Shown here: positions 1-9,837 of the stretch, piece after piece
Layout: the number at the start of each line of letters is the position of its first letter
Numbering within the stretch: position 1 is the first letter of the stretch
Assembly: GCF_963678635.1 (NCBI RefSeq)
Contig: NC_087066.1
Span: 65,509,277-65,573,276, forward strand
DNA: 64,000 nucleotides
From: Symsagittifera roscoffensis
Taxonomy: Eukaryota; Xenacoelomorpha; Acoela; Convolutidae
Direction: 5' to 3'
Program-made: the position numbers and the translations under genes
The notes under the pieces: model-generated
Told to the model about the DNA's origin: nothing
What the model saw: only the letters and a program-made list of their open reading frames with translations
Database searches by the model: none

Positions 1-212
1 GCCCTCGGTGGTGTAGCCGACGATCAAGACAGCCTCCGTCGCAGACTCCCTGCACTCGCCCTGGTCCTCCAACTGGAGGATCGCATTCAACATCACCGCC
101 CTTCTCTCGTCGATCTGGGTGTGGTCCAGGTCCCTCAAGCGTCTGTACAGCTCGTCAAGAGTGGGCCTCTGCAGAGCCGTGGGCATAGAGTTCCAGAATC
201 GGTCTGCCATTC
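1..212 (-). CDS. Start of ORF3 of element 1 (partial)
   Basis: An ATG at 212-210 opens a frame that stays open to the window edge (70 codons). Residues 17-26 include TLDELYRRL, which matches TLDEIYQRL at the start of the ORF3 region of element 2 (about 37100), and the following 50 residues remain alignable. This shows that the sequence downstream of pol is a conserved part of the element and not chance flanking DNA. Its function is unknown. In element 2 the corresponding protein continues into a coiled coil and an SGNH-like domain. Here the frame is intact as far as it can be seen. Confidence 0.6.
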
Positions 213-750
213 TTTATAACTTCGGGATGTGTGTAGATAGGTGTCAACCAGCTCAAGAATTACCTTACCAACTCAAGAATTACCTTACCAACTCAAGTAT
301 CACCTTGCCAACTCAAGTATTACCCAATTCAAGAAATCTCTAGAAATCTTCTCTTCAAGCACTTGCTGTAGATCCGGATTGTCGCGTGTTCAATCAAGAT
401 TCTCTTTTTCTGTTTCTCGCTAGTGTAGTTGGATGTTCAACTTTGTTTTTCAAACTTGATCTGAAAACATAACGCTCATTAAAACTTAGTATGTCACGTT
501 CCTGACCTAGAGACCCCCCTTTTACCCATATGATTAAAATCCTATCATTCACATATCACTTAAAACAATTCGATTGGATTTCCCTTAAGAACATGCAGAT
601 TCATTTTATGTTTTAGCTCCATCAATTCTTTCTTTTAAAATTCAATTGTCATGCCAATCACATCTTAAGATCCCTTTACCTGCGCCGCACCCCAGTACCT
701 AACTCAAGACTCCTCCCTCACACCCGACTCGATACCTCCATGTACCCGAC
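213..750. other. Spacer between pol and ORF3 of element 1
   Basis: No credible gene. About 249-335 holds roughly four copies of a 20-bp direct repeat beginning ctcaagaattacc. The spacer is similar in size to the matching gap of element 2 (37135-37620, about 490 bp). A way of expressing ORF3 (subgenomic promoter, splice acceptor or re-initiation signal) might be expected here, but I could not identify one. Confidence 0.5.
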
Positions 751-3700
751 TCAGGCGATGCTCAAGTAGTACTTCTTGTGAAGATGCACCATTATCTCGG
801 TTTCTGCAAAGACCACATGTAGGATAGCATACAATTCCCTCGAGCTCAGTTTGCCCCTGTTTGGGTCGTACACCGGCATCGAGACCTCCACTATTCCTCT
901 TTCAATCATGAAGTCACGTAGTCTTGTAAGTGCCAATATCACGTGTTCGGGATCAATTATGTTTCTGTCGTTGACTCTCGTTACTAGGAAGCAGAGGTAT
1001 TTGCCCGGGACTTGTGCCACTGACGGTGGAAGCGCCGCTATGCCTCCCAGTCCTGGCCTCTGTCTGAACAGAAACTCTACGTTCTGGTACTCTCTTTTGA
1101 AGTCAGCCTCCAATCTTGATTTGAAACTCATGTCCGCCGTGATGCAGATCGCGCTGGTCCTGTTTGACAGGATGAAGTCGCTATCCGTTATCATGATGTT
1201 CTCTGAGTATTCATTGGGTATTTCGAATTTCGTTTTGAAATTCCTTCCTATGGTAGGCTCTTGTTCTTCTTCCTCCAGTTCCAATCCGCTTGTTTCCCTC
1301 ACTTCCTTGAGCTTCTTTATCATCAAATTTTCGGTGTGGGTAAGTCCTACCCCCACTCCCCGGACAAAAATATTTATCGACGTCCCCGTCGATGTAGTCG
1401 GGTCTGAATTGTCCTTGGGGATGTCCAGTGGCCTGTCTGTTGCTGTCCATCCGAAAAGAGGGTCCTCTGTCTTCATGTAATTTGCTGCTGATACATCGAT
1501 TTGCTGAATGCTTTGTCCTTCGCGGCTCTCGTCTTTGACCTCACGCATCCACTCTAGAATCCTCAAGTTCGTGTTCTCCCTCCTTTCTATTTCACTCTGC
1601 TCGAGATCCGTCTCCAATTCTGGCGTCGAGTAATCATCCTGCGGATAATGTCCACCATCGTCAATCACTTGCCATTCCTCTTCGGCCTCCAGTTCGCCTG
1701 CGCTTAGTAGTTCATCGCCCAACTTGTCTGGCTGTATCTTATCGATCAAGAAGTCATCCCCGTACCTATTGTACCTCATACCTGTTCGTTTACGATTGCC
1801 CGTCCTGGTTTCCGGTGGTGTTGGTCGATCCGGTTCCATCCACTTCGGTACCTCGTTTTGCTCGGGATCGTTCCAGTCTTCTTCTACAAATGAACCTGCA
1901 TCCGACTCCACTTCTATCTTTTCGTTGTCGTCCAAACTCAAGTTCTCATTACCATCATTTTTCTCTCTAGTGCCTTTCTCATTCACTTCGCACGCTGGTT
2001 CCACCACCAGGTACTCAAGACCTTCCATGTCTTTTGGCAGGCACCAGTCCTCCGGAGACGGAATGTGAGGCTTCAGATTTTCGTAATGTGCTGCTCGCCC
2101 TGTACTCAAGCGATAGAACCTTCCTTGTTGATGTACTTCCGTAATCATGAACGGTCCTCTCCATTTCTTGAGTAGTTTCTTTGTTCCCTTGGGCGGTATG
2201 ACATTTTGGAAAACCCACACGTATTGGCCCACTTCGTATGGCTTTGCTCTTAGTATCTTTTCGTCATATTTCTTGCGTTGCCTCATTTGCGCTTGCGCCG
2301 TGTTTCTCCGACATATGTCGTTTAGCTCTTGTTGTCTTTTGATCGCTTCCTTCACGTATGCTTGAGGTGACGTCCTCTTCCCCTCGTACTCCGGGTAGAA
2401 GAATGTTAGAGGCATTGCCCTTTCCCTGCCTGTCAACATCATGAAAGGACTGATACCCGTCGTTGAGTGCTGAGTACTATTATAGGCTCCTACTACTTGT
2501 GGCAGGTATTTGTCCCAGTCCGTCATGTATCTCGAGCAGTACACCCTGAGCATGTTGACCAGTGTCCTGTTCTGTCTCTCTACCAACCCATTGGTCTGTG
2601 GATGATAGGTCGTCGAGTGTGCTTGAGCAATGTGTGATCTCTTCATCAATTCTTTTGTCAAGTCCCCCACAAAAGCCTTGCCGTTGTCTGACTGGAAAGT
2701 CATTGGACAACCATATCGCGATATCCAATGCGTTATCAGGTGATCACATGTCTCCTCTGCTGAGGCTGTCTGGCACGGAACCGCTTCCGCCAACTTGGTG
2801 AAGTGATCTATTATAACTAGTATTTGGTTATAACCCGACTCCGTCATGCAGATTTTCTGATGGTCTATCTGCACCACTTCATTGAATTCCGAACTCTCGA
2901 CCGACTTGAGGGGAAACTTCATCTTCCTTGGGTCTTTTACTTGAAGGCATGCTAGGCAGGCATTCACCCACCTCTCGCAAGCTTTTCTCATTCCCGGCCA
3001 GTCAAACCTGTGAAGTATCCTTTGTTGTACTTTATCTATCCCCTGATGGCCCATCTGGTCGTGTGATCTAAAAAGCACTTCCGTTTGGTACAGTTGTGGT
3101 AGTATGATGAGGTTGTGTTTGTGTAATATTTTTTCCTCATCTCTTCTCTTGCACGCTACCACCCCTTCAGCTGTGTGATAAAGTAAATCTCTCTTTTCTT
3201 TGTAGAACTGGCTCAAGATCTTGTAGCTGTCTTCCTCAAGTTCCCCCTTCTCCTTGACTCCCGAATGGATCCATTTGGAGAGGTTACTTGTCATTTTGTC
3301 ATTCCTCTGGGCCCTTATTAGGTCAGACAGCCTGTATCTCGCCTTAACGTGCTCCTTTAGCGCCATGATCTGTCCATTCATTTCACCAGGGTTGTGGATG
3401 TCATCGCTCAGCTTCACACATATCATCCTTTTCACGATTTTCATGTCGTCTTCTGGTACCAGATTCGTTCTGACGTTTGAGTTGCACGATAGTTCCCTTA
3501 GTGGTTTTCTTGAAACTGCTATTTTCTCGAGCTCTTCACCACCTCGTACCTCTTGTATTTCCAGATTGTACGTCCCTGAAGATGGATCCGTCTGTAATTC
3601 CCTGTCGTGCTGTCTTATCTTCTCTTCCGCCAGTATCATGCATAGACTGTCTTGGTCTTCGCTGCTCTCATCCGAGTCTTCATCCCATTCTTCACGCTCC

Positions 3701-6700
3701 CCGGACAATTTCCCTTCTCCGGTTTCGTCTTCTTCCATGAATCTGGACCACTCCCCGGACTCTTGATCTAGTCCCAGGTGTTCAACTTCTTCTCTGAATG
3801 TTACTTTTTTATCCCTGACTTTTGTCTGCTCCAGAATTTTGTCGGGGATTTTTTCAACTAGTGATCGCACAACTTCCTTGCTATCAGTGATGCTTCCTTT
3901 TGAGACGTCAGTATTGTTCACTGTTTCTTCTCTCCGAAGTATGGTTAGTTCCGGTGCCTCCTGACCTTTCCCTTGGATCACGGGCTTGTCATCTGATAGT
4001 TTCTCAAGCAACCTCATTAAGTCTTCATCTATTCGGACCGTTCCCTCCTCTACCTGGGTGAGATCATAACCTTTTGCCTTGAGTGTCTCCCTCACGATTT
4101 TGGACTTGAGCATTATTCCTATCGGAATCCCACTGCTTTTCTTCAAGATGGTCTTTTCAAGAGTTTCTTTCGGCAATTCGGGATGATCTTCAATCGGTTT
4201 GCCTGATTTGTCCAGCCATCTCGTGAGTGGAAGACTGTCGTACGTTTCTTTGTCCATGAAGGAGAAGCCGTCTTTGATCTCAGGTCTGTCCGCCTCTCTT
4301 TGTTCTTGCCTCTCGTAGAACTCCGTCTTCTTACTCAAGCTGTCAGCATTTTGATGTTTATCTCGTGTTCTGTGCTCAATTATCATGTTGTATCCATCCA
4401 AGCGAACTATCCACCTCCCAATATAGCTCTGGTCCATTGAGTACGTTTTCAGCCAGCTTAGTGCTCGGTTGTCGACTCGCAGCTTGAAGGGCTCACTGCC
4501 TAGGTATGCTCTGTATTTTTCGACAAAGGTGACCACCGCGAACATCTCTGCTTTTGGTGCTCCGTACTTCATTTCTGTGTCACTTAGGACCTTGCTCCCG
4601 TATGCTATTGGTCTCAAGACTGTCTTCCCATTCCATTCTTGTTCTTGATGGAGAATCCCAGAAATAGCGACTACTGACGCGTCCGTGTCTAGCACGTACA
4701 TCCCCTTCTCTGTCGGCATACCCAGTACTGGTGCCTCACATAGCTCTTTCTTTATTCTCTGGAATGACTCTTCTGCCGCGTTGTTCCACGTGAACTTCTT
4801 GCCCTTATGTCTCATTAGTTGTTGCATCGGGTATACCTTGTCCGCATAGCCCTTGATGAATTCTCTATAATAGTTGGCGAAACCCAGGAAGCTCATCAGC
4901 TGGTGCTCCGTCTTCGGTGATTTCCAGGTTAGGACTGCTTCCACGGCGTCTGGATCAGGTCTGATGCCGTGCTTATCTACCATCCTTCCCAAGTATTTAA
5001 TCGAGTCCTTGAGTATCTCGCACTTTGATGGTTTACACTTCAGCCCCGATCTTTTCATGCACGCGAACACCTCGTCAAGCCTCTCGATGTGGTCTTCTAG
5101 TGTCGGCGTTGCTATTACCACGTCGTCCACGTAGCACATTACCAGGTTGCCGTACTTCTTCGTCACGCCTATCAACGCGTGTGCCATCAGCCGCTGAAAC
5201 GTGGCTGTTGCATTGCAGAGTCCAAACGGCATCCGTTTCCATTGAAACAGACCCAACTCGCAGGCGAACCCTGTCTTGTCCCTGTCTTGCTTCCTTAATG
5301 GTACCTGCCAAAAGGCCGAGCCTAAATCAAGAGTCGTAAAAAATTTCGCATCACCTAACTTCGAGAGGCTCTCATCAATTCTAGGTATGGGATAGGCATC
5401 CTTCACCGTGACGGAGTTCAGGTATCGAAAGTCACAACAAAACCTTAACTGGTCGCCTTTCTTTTTGGCCATCACTACTCCACACGCCCACGGTGACTTG
5501 GATGGTTCTATCATGTCATACTCTAGTAACGTTTCGATTTCTTTTCTACACGCGTCCGATTTGTGTGGGGTCATGCGCCTCGCCCCCTCCCTGTGTGGTA
5601 CCGCGTTTTCCTCAAGTTCAATTTCATGTTCAACAAAATTACAACACCCGATATCCGCCTTATGCCTTGAAAAGACCTCCTCGTTTCGCTCTAGTACGTC
5701 CTTGATAGCTTCGAGCTGTTCATCTTTCAGTTTGCCCCTTAAATGTTCAATCTCCGGCAGGACCGGTTTATCAATTTGCATTTCATCTAGTGTGGGTCGC
5801 TCTGGAAAGTTCGAACAGCTCGAAAGCCCATCGTCCGTTTCTGACTTAAGTGATTTGATAAGACCTGAAGAATCTTTTATTCTCTGCAATCGTCTCAAGA
5901 TACAAATTTTGTCCCTGTGATTAGGACAATCAACAACTTCATTTTGTTTTGAGTTTTCAATTGTTTCGTATCGAGTTTTAACTGGTAAAGCATATCCCAG
6001 CTTCCTCCCTCTCTGTATCGTGATCGGTATATCAAGGGTATTCAACAAGGCACTGACGCAGAGGCCGCTCTTCGTTATCGAAAATGATCTTCCTAAAACA
6101 GCAGCGCTTTGACTATTGGGATTCGGAACTATACACACTTGCTTGTTGTCACTTAGTTCATTATAATTTTTCATCCTCAAGCTTACGATTGCCGCTTCAT
6201 TAGCTTTTAACCTCACTCTCCTACTCAAGAATACCGGTGCTTTGTTTTCATTCGCCATTATTAAATTTACCGGTTTGATTGCGTACCTCCTATCCGGGTT
6301 CCGTATCCTGAACATTGCATTATTTAGATCAATCGTTACGTCGAAATTCCTGATGAAGTCTCTGCCCAAAATGAATTGGTCAGATTCATCTAGGTTTTCT
6401 ACCACGATGAAGCTCATCCACAGGTTACGTTCCCCCAAATTGAGGGCTATTATCGGCGTCCTGCCCAGCACCCGTAGGGCCCCTTTGTTTGCAGCTGACA
6501 GCCGTATTCTCGAGTCTATCAAGTCACCTTTGTCAAAGCCCATCTTTTCCCATGTTTCGATTGGTATGACGCTCAAGACTGCTCCCGTGTCAAGTAATCC
6601 ACGCAACTGAGTCTTTTTGCCATTTATGTCTAGCACGTGCCCTGTCACGTCTGCTTCCGTCCCGATGTGCATTGCATCTTCTTCAAGCATGGCACAGTGT

Positions 6701-8652
6701 CCGATCGATCTTACTTTCAACTCTTCTTTCCCTACATAGATTTGTCCAATTAGGTCTTCGTCGCATGTTATCATCGTCTTGGTATAGATGTTGATTCCAT
6801 CTATATTTAGCATGACCTCGTGTGGACCATAAGCTTCAGTGTACCTATTATCAACACGTACCGATTTGCTGCCCCCTCTCGTGAGTAGTGCCCTGAGCGC
6901 TCTAGAAGTCGTTTGTGGACTTATTCCACTCAAGTAGTCTGCATACACGTCAATGTGCATTATCGTCTGGTCGCTCGGCTCGCTCAAGTTTCTGGTTACC
7001 TCGTGTCCGCCCACTGTGATTATCGACATTATTCTTGCTCCGATTTTCGATATTCCAAAAGGTTTACCTGTCACCATTTTCACGGTGTTACAATTCCCGG
7101 TCTTCATTGAGCCCGTTCTAGCCTCTGGTATTGAGTTCGATCCGGTTAATGCTCCGTTAAAATTCTGTCTTTCGATCTCCAACTTTAGTCGTTGCTCTAT
7201 TTCTTTCGCAGCCAGATCTTGTTTCACTTTGGCAATTGCTTCCGTCGCCGCTTTCTCATAATTTATCTCTAGAGAGCTTCCGGCCGCGGACCCTAACGCA
7301 CCACTAACATGTGTAACAGCTTTCACTGTCTTCGTCGGCAATTCGGTGTTTGGTGCCCCCAAGTTCCTAGATTCAAACTCGTTTTGCCTGTTCCGCTGAT
7401 TCTGCACCGCCGCTAATGCCAACTTATGTTTGGGGTGATTCTGGTCCTTGACCGCTTCCCAGAACAAGGGACAATCCATTCTGAAGTGCCCCTCCTGGTT
7501 ACAGAAGAAGCATCTGGCGCCTATCTTGATGATCAAGCCATAATAGTACTCGTGTTCCTCCATCTGGCTCATATCCTCTTCATCCGGTGCATAACCTAGG
7601 CTCTTCATGCCTTGTTTGTACGTTGTGCAGTCAGCCACATGATGATCCGCTGACCCGCAGTTCGCGCATGATCTGCGCTTGTCCATATCATCTCTAGGTT
7701 TGTACCATGATGACCTCTGGGGTTGGCTTCCCCCTTGCGTGTTCCTGTTTTCGGAATATGAGTACTTCTTAGGTTTCATCAGCATGTATTCTCTTGATTT
7801 CTGTCTCATTTCTTCTGGGGTGGGTGCGCTGTCCTTCGACAATGTGTAGTATGTTGCTAACATTGTCCTTAAGTCATCACTTTTCACCCCATCGATGAAC
7901 TTCGAGGCAATGCTAAAGTTCCGTCTATTTGTCGACTCCTCTGGGTCACTCCTCCTTCTCAAGCTCTCGAGGTCATCTAGGAACCGATCTATTGACTCGT
8001 CGTCCCTCTGCCTTCTCTTTTCAAATCGCATCATCGCTTGGTGACCCTTCATGCCTGACCCGAATCGATTCAGCAATATCTCGAAGATCTTGTCCGCGGT
8101 GTCACGTTCTTCCTCCTTCTTTGCGACCACGCATTTTAATGCCGTTCCTTCCAAGTTGCTCAGTATGGCTGTACATGCTTGTCTTTCGTCACTCAAGTTG
8201 TCTTGTTCTAGATGTAATCTCATCACTTCCACCCAAGTGTCAATGCATCCATCGGAGTCGTCCTTGAATTCTTTTGGCTTCTTGAATGTCTTTCTTGATT
8301 TTCCCTCTCTCCTGTCGCTCGAGTCAGTGTTCCTCGTGGCGAAGGCCTCTAGAGTCCTGTTCATCATCTCCCAAGTGCTGGCCCATGTCATAGCATCCGG
8401 TCCTGTGTTGCTGTTAGCTGTTGAATCTCCCGGAGCAGTCGTTGTATTCGACGTTCCATTCTTCATTATTGTTTTCGCAGCTGTTGGTGCTATGCTTATC
8501 GCATCCCTGGTTAAGGGCAACGGTGTCGATTGCCGTTTGTTCCTTTGTGGTTCTACAAACCAACTCTGGTGCTTTGCGTACGATCCGCTGCCGGTCTTTC
8601 TTGTGGAGTAGAACCTCTCAAGATTGCATCCAACTTCGCCTGTATTGCACAC
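751..8652 (-). CDS. ORF2: capsid-nucleocapsid-protease-RT-RNaseH-integrase-macro-like polyprotein
   Basis: This is an intact 2633-codon frame. Domains by approximate residue: retrotransposon capsid 120-290; two CCHC zinc knuckles at 329-342 (CANCGSADHHVADC) and 379-392 (CFFCNQEGHFRMDC); aspartic protease LLDTGA near 684; reverse transcriptase with YVDD near 1173; RNase H with TDAS near 1323; a long acidic linker; integrase HHCC zinc domain 1864-1900; DDE core with D near 1930, QSDNG near 1986 and the catalytic E near 2026. A further stretch of about 430 residues follows the integrase. Its last 150 residues resemble a macro domain. The frame is open up to about 8722 but has no ATG before residue 63; the first listed codon is GTG. 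It overlaps ORF1 in the -1 frame, so frameshifting or internal initiation is likely. The product is the element's replication polyprotein. Confidence 0.93.
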   Translation of the reverse strand: MCNTGEVGCNLERFYSTRKTGSGSYAKHQSWFVEPQRNKRQSTPLPLTRDAISIAPTAAKTIMKNGTSNTTTAPGDSTANSNTGPDAMTWASTWEMMNRTLEAFATRNTDSSDRREGKSRKTFKKPKEFKDDSDGCIDTWVEVMRLHLEQDNLSDERQACTAILSNLEGTALKCVVAKKEEERDTADKIFEILLNRFGSGMKGHQAMMRFEKRRQRDDESIDRFLDDLESLRRRSDPEESTNRRNFSIASKFIDGVKSDDLRTMLATYYTLSKDSAPTPEEMRQKSREYMLMKPKKYSYSENRNTQGGSQPQRSSWYKPRDDMDKRRSCANCGSADHHVADCTTYKQGMKSLGYAPDEEDMSQMEEHEYYYGLIIKIGARCFFCNQEGHFRMDCPLFWEAVKDQNHPKHKLALAAVQNQRNRQNEFESRNLGAPNTELPTKTVKAVTHVSGALGSAAGSSLEINYEKAATEAIAKVKQDLAAKEIEQRLKLEIERQNFNGALTGSNSIPEARTGSMKTGNCNTVKMVTGKPFGISKIGARIMSIITVGGHEVTRNLSEPSDQTIMHIDVYADYLSGISPQTTSRALRALLTRGGSKSVRVDNRYTEAYGPHEVMLNIDGINIYTKTMITCDEDLIGQIYVGKEELKVRSIGHCAMLEEDAMHIGTEADVTGHVLDINGKKTQLRGLLDTGAVLSVIPIETWEKMGFDKGDLIDSRIRLSAANKGALRVLGRTPIIALNLGERNLWMSFIVVENLDESDQFILGRDFIRNFDVTIDLNNAMFRIRNPDRRYAIKPVNLIMANENKAPVFLSRRVRLKANEAAIVSLRMKNYNELSDNKQVCIVPNPNSQSAAVLGRSFSITKSGLCVSALLNTLDIPITIQRGRKLGYALPVKTRYETIENSKQNEVVDCPNHRDKICILRRLQRIKDSSGLIKSLKSETDDGLSSCSNFPERPTLDEMQIDKPVLPEIEHLRGKLKDEQLEAIKDVLERNEEVFSRHKADIGCCNFVEHEIELEENAVPHREGARRMTPHKSDACRKEIETLLEYDMIEPSKSPWACGVVMAKKKGDQLRFCCDFRYLNSVTVKDAYPIPRIDESLSKLGDAKFFTTLDLGSAFWQVPLRKQDRDKTGFACELGLFQWKRMPFGLCNATATFQRLMAHALIGVTKKYGNLVMCYVDDVVIATPTLEDHIERLDEVFACMKRSGLKCKPSKCEILKDSIKYLGRMVDKHGIRPDPDAVEAVLTWKSPKTEHQLMSFLGFANYYREFIKGYADKVYPMQQLMRHKGKKFTWNNAAEESFQRIKKELCEAPVLGMPTEKGMYVLDTDASVVAISGILHQEQEWNGKTVLRPIAYGSKVLSDTEMKYGAPKAEMFAVVTFVEKYRAYLGSEPFKLRVDNRALSWLKTYSMDQSYIGRWIVRLDGYNMIIEHRTRDKHQNADSLSKKTEFYERQEQREADRPEIKDGFSFMDKETYDSLPLTRWLDKSGKPIEDHPELPKETLEKTILKKSSGIPIGIMLKSKIVRETLKAKGYDLTQVEEGTVRIDEDLMRLLEKLSDDKPVIQGKGQEAPELTILRREETVNNTDVSKGSITDSKEVVRSLVEKIPDKILEQTKVRDKKVTFREEVEHLGLDQESGEWSRFMEEDETGEGKLSGEREEWDEDSDESSEDQDSLCMILAEEKIRQHDRELQTDPSSGTYNLEIQEVRGGEELEKIAVSRKPLRELSCNSNVRTNLVPEDDMKIVKRMICVKLSDDIHNPGEMNGQIMALKEHVKARYRLSDLIRAQRNDKMTSNLSKWIHSGVKEKGELEEDSYKILSQFYKEKRDLLYHTAEGVVACKRRDEEKILHKHNLIILPQLYQTEVLFRSHDQMGHQGIDKVQQRILHRFDWPGMRKACERWVNACLACLQVKDPRKMKFPLKSVESSEFNEVVQIDHQKICMTESGYNQILVIIDHFTKLAEAVPCQTASAEETCDHLITHWISRYGCPMTFQSDNGKAFVGDLTKELMKRSHIAQAHSTTYHPQTNGLVERQNRTLVNMLRVYCSRYMTDWDKYLPQVVGAYNSTQHSTTGISPFMMLTGRERAMPLTFFYPEYEGKRTSPQAYVKEAIKRQQELNDICRRNTAQAQMRQRKKYDEKILRAKPYEVGQYVWVFQNVIPPKGTKKLLKKWRGPFMITEVHQQGRFYRLSTGRAAHYENLKPHIPSPEDWCLPKDMEGLEYLVVEPACEVNEKGTREKNDGNENLSLDDNEKIEVESDAGSFVEEDWNDPEQNEVPKWMEPDRPTPPETRTGNRKRTGMRYNRYGDDFLIDKIQPDKLGDELLSAGELEAEEEWQVIDDGGHYPQDDYSTPELETDLEQSEIERRENTNLRILEWMREVKDESREGQSIQQIDVSAANYMKTEDPLFGWTATDRPLDIPKDNSDPTTSTGTSINIFVRGVGVGLTHTENLMIKKLKEVRETSGLELEEEEQEPTIGRNFKTKFEIPNEYSENIMITDSDFILSNRTSAICITADMSFKSRLEADFKREYQNVEFLFRQRPGLGGIAALPPSVAQVPGKYLCFLVTRVNDRNIIDPEHVILALTRLRDFMIERGIVEVSMPVYDPNRGKLSSRELYAILHVVFAETEIMVHLHKKYYLSIA
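1330..1395 (-). promoter_or_regulatory. Conserved internal polypurine tract and GNRA hairpin inside pol (element 1)
   Basis: On the coding strand a perfect 7-bp stem ATCGACG/CGTCGAT with a GGGA loop (1376-1393) is followed by GTCCGGGGAGTGGGGGTAGG. The first 11 bases of this tract equal the polypurine tract beside the 3' LTR of element 2 (25421-25431). The block is almost unchanged in element 2 (38201-38267) while neighbouring pol DNA has diverged strongly, including at silent sites. A central polypurine tract is the simplest reading. Confidence 0.55.
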
Positions 8653-9557
8653 GAACTCTCGGCTTGACTCTTGCTCATTGTGTCCATTCTCCTTTCCAGG
8701 CTCCCTAATTGGCTGTTGACATCATCATATCGGTTCTTCAACTGTTGCATGTCTGTTTTGATGTTCTTTTCTCGTTCTTCATTGGTGGCTTCTACCTTAT
8801 CTGACATTTCCTTGAGTCTCTCCTCTGTTGCCTTAGCTAGGTTAAAATAACTGTCTAGATACTCGTGCTTGTTGTATCTTATCTCCTTTTTTATCACCTC
8901 TCTGTCTTCTTCACTGTTCTTAAGTCTTTTGTCGATCTGATTTAATTTCGCCAACAAGTCGCCCAGCTCAATGGTAGTCTCTTCATGGTCAGCCGTGAGT
9001 TTCTCTTCGGCCGTAGCCTCTGCTTTAGCTTGTTCCTCATTCTGGCCGGTTTCTGTCGTTTTCGTGCTCACTGTACCAAATGTTCGTGCTCTTTCTGCTT
9101 TTGGTTCTTCAGTCACGTTTTCTTTCGTTTTTATTCCGAACATTATTCCCAATTTTTCCGTAAAAGATGTCCTCTTTACTTGAGAGTCTTCTTTCACCGT
9201 TTCTTCGGTGTTGCCTATTGCATCTTCCGCGTCATCTATCGGTGAGAACTCTATGGGTTTCTGGTTCGGTTCCTCTGCATTGGGCATTGGAGTTGACTCT
9301 GTCGCCATCTTCCTTGTTTCATCCACACTTTGATCGGGTGTCTCTAGATCAATCTCGATGGTGGGTTCTACTCGCTCCCCTTCCGTGCCCTCTTTCGCCC
9401 TGTTGTCCGCTGTACTCCTTGTGCTGACCATGTTAACTGAAAAGTTCGTCTTCGTTATCTTTGGGCCCGTTGATGTCGTTCCGCGCAGCGATGAATTATA
9501 TTTCGTGTTTGATCCACTTGACCTTTTTTCGAGCACCGGTACCCTACTCCGCCTCAT
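8553..9557 (-). CDS. ORF1: N-terminal Gag-like coiled-coil protein
   Basis: This 334-aa frame starts at an ATG (9557). The N-terminal half is Ser/Thr/Lys/Glu-rich and low in complexity. Residues about 190-300 are strongly heptad-like and charged, consistent with a long coiled coil. It ends shortly after the motif KLDAIL, which element 2 also has near its ORF1 end (45.8 kb). The capsid and zinc knuckles are not here but in ORF2, which overlaps by about 170 nt in the -1 frame. ORF1 may be the front part of a Gag polyprotein joined to ORF2 by -1 frameshifting, or a separate structural protein. No canonical X-XXY-YYZ slippery heptamer was found in the overlap. Confidence 0.75.
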   Translation of the reverse strand: MRRSRVPVLEKRSSGSNTKYNSSLRGTTSTGPKITKTNFSVNMVSTRSTADNRAKEGTEGERVEPTIEIDLETPDQSVDETRKMATESTPMPNAEEPNQKPIEFSPIDDAEDAIGNTEETVKEDSQVKRTSFTEKLGIMFGIKTKENVTEEPKAERARTFGTVSTKTTETGQNEEQAKAEATAEEKLTADHEETTIELGDLLAKLNQIDKRLKNSEEDREVIKKEIRYNKHEYLDSYFNLAKATEERLKEMSDKVEATNEEREKNIKTDMQQLKNRYDDVNSQLGSLERRMDTMSKSQAESSCAIQAKLDAILRGSTPQERPAADRTQSTRVGL

Positions 9558-9837
9558 TATTTCTATTTACAACTGCTTTTATTTACAATTTTATTATATA
9601 CACGATTCTATTCTAAGGGTAAAAAAAATATTTTTTGTGGTAACAAATTCTGTACAACGTGTTAAAAACCTTATCCAATTCTCTTCCTAAAACCTCCGAA
9701 AAATTTTCCTTAATTTGGTCTTAACCCTACCTATTTCGATTTGTCTTATTCTGTCTTAAAACGCACTTGTTGTAATTTGACTTCAATTTCTATACCGTCC
9801 CAAGACTATTCGTCACTATCACAGTACTCTCCGTTAG

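Noticed and set aside
851-6610. Many plus-strand open frames of 60-210 codons under the element 1 polyprotein
   Set aside because: Antisense shadows of a clearly functional minus-strand ORF with protein motifs; none shows a known family.
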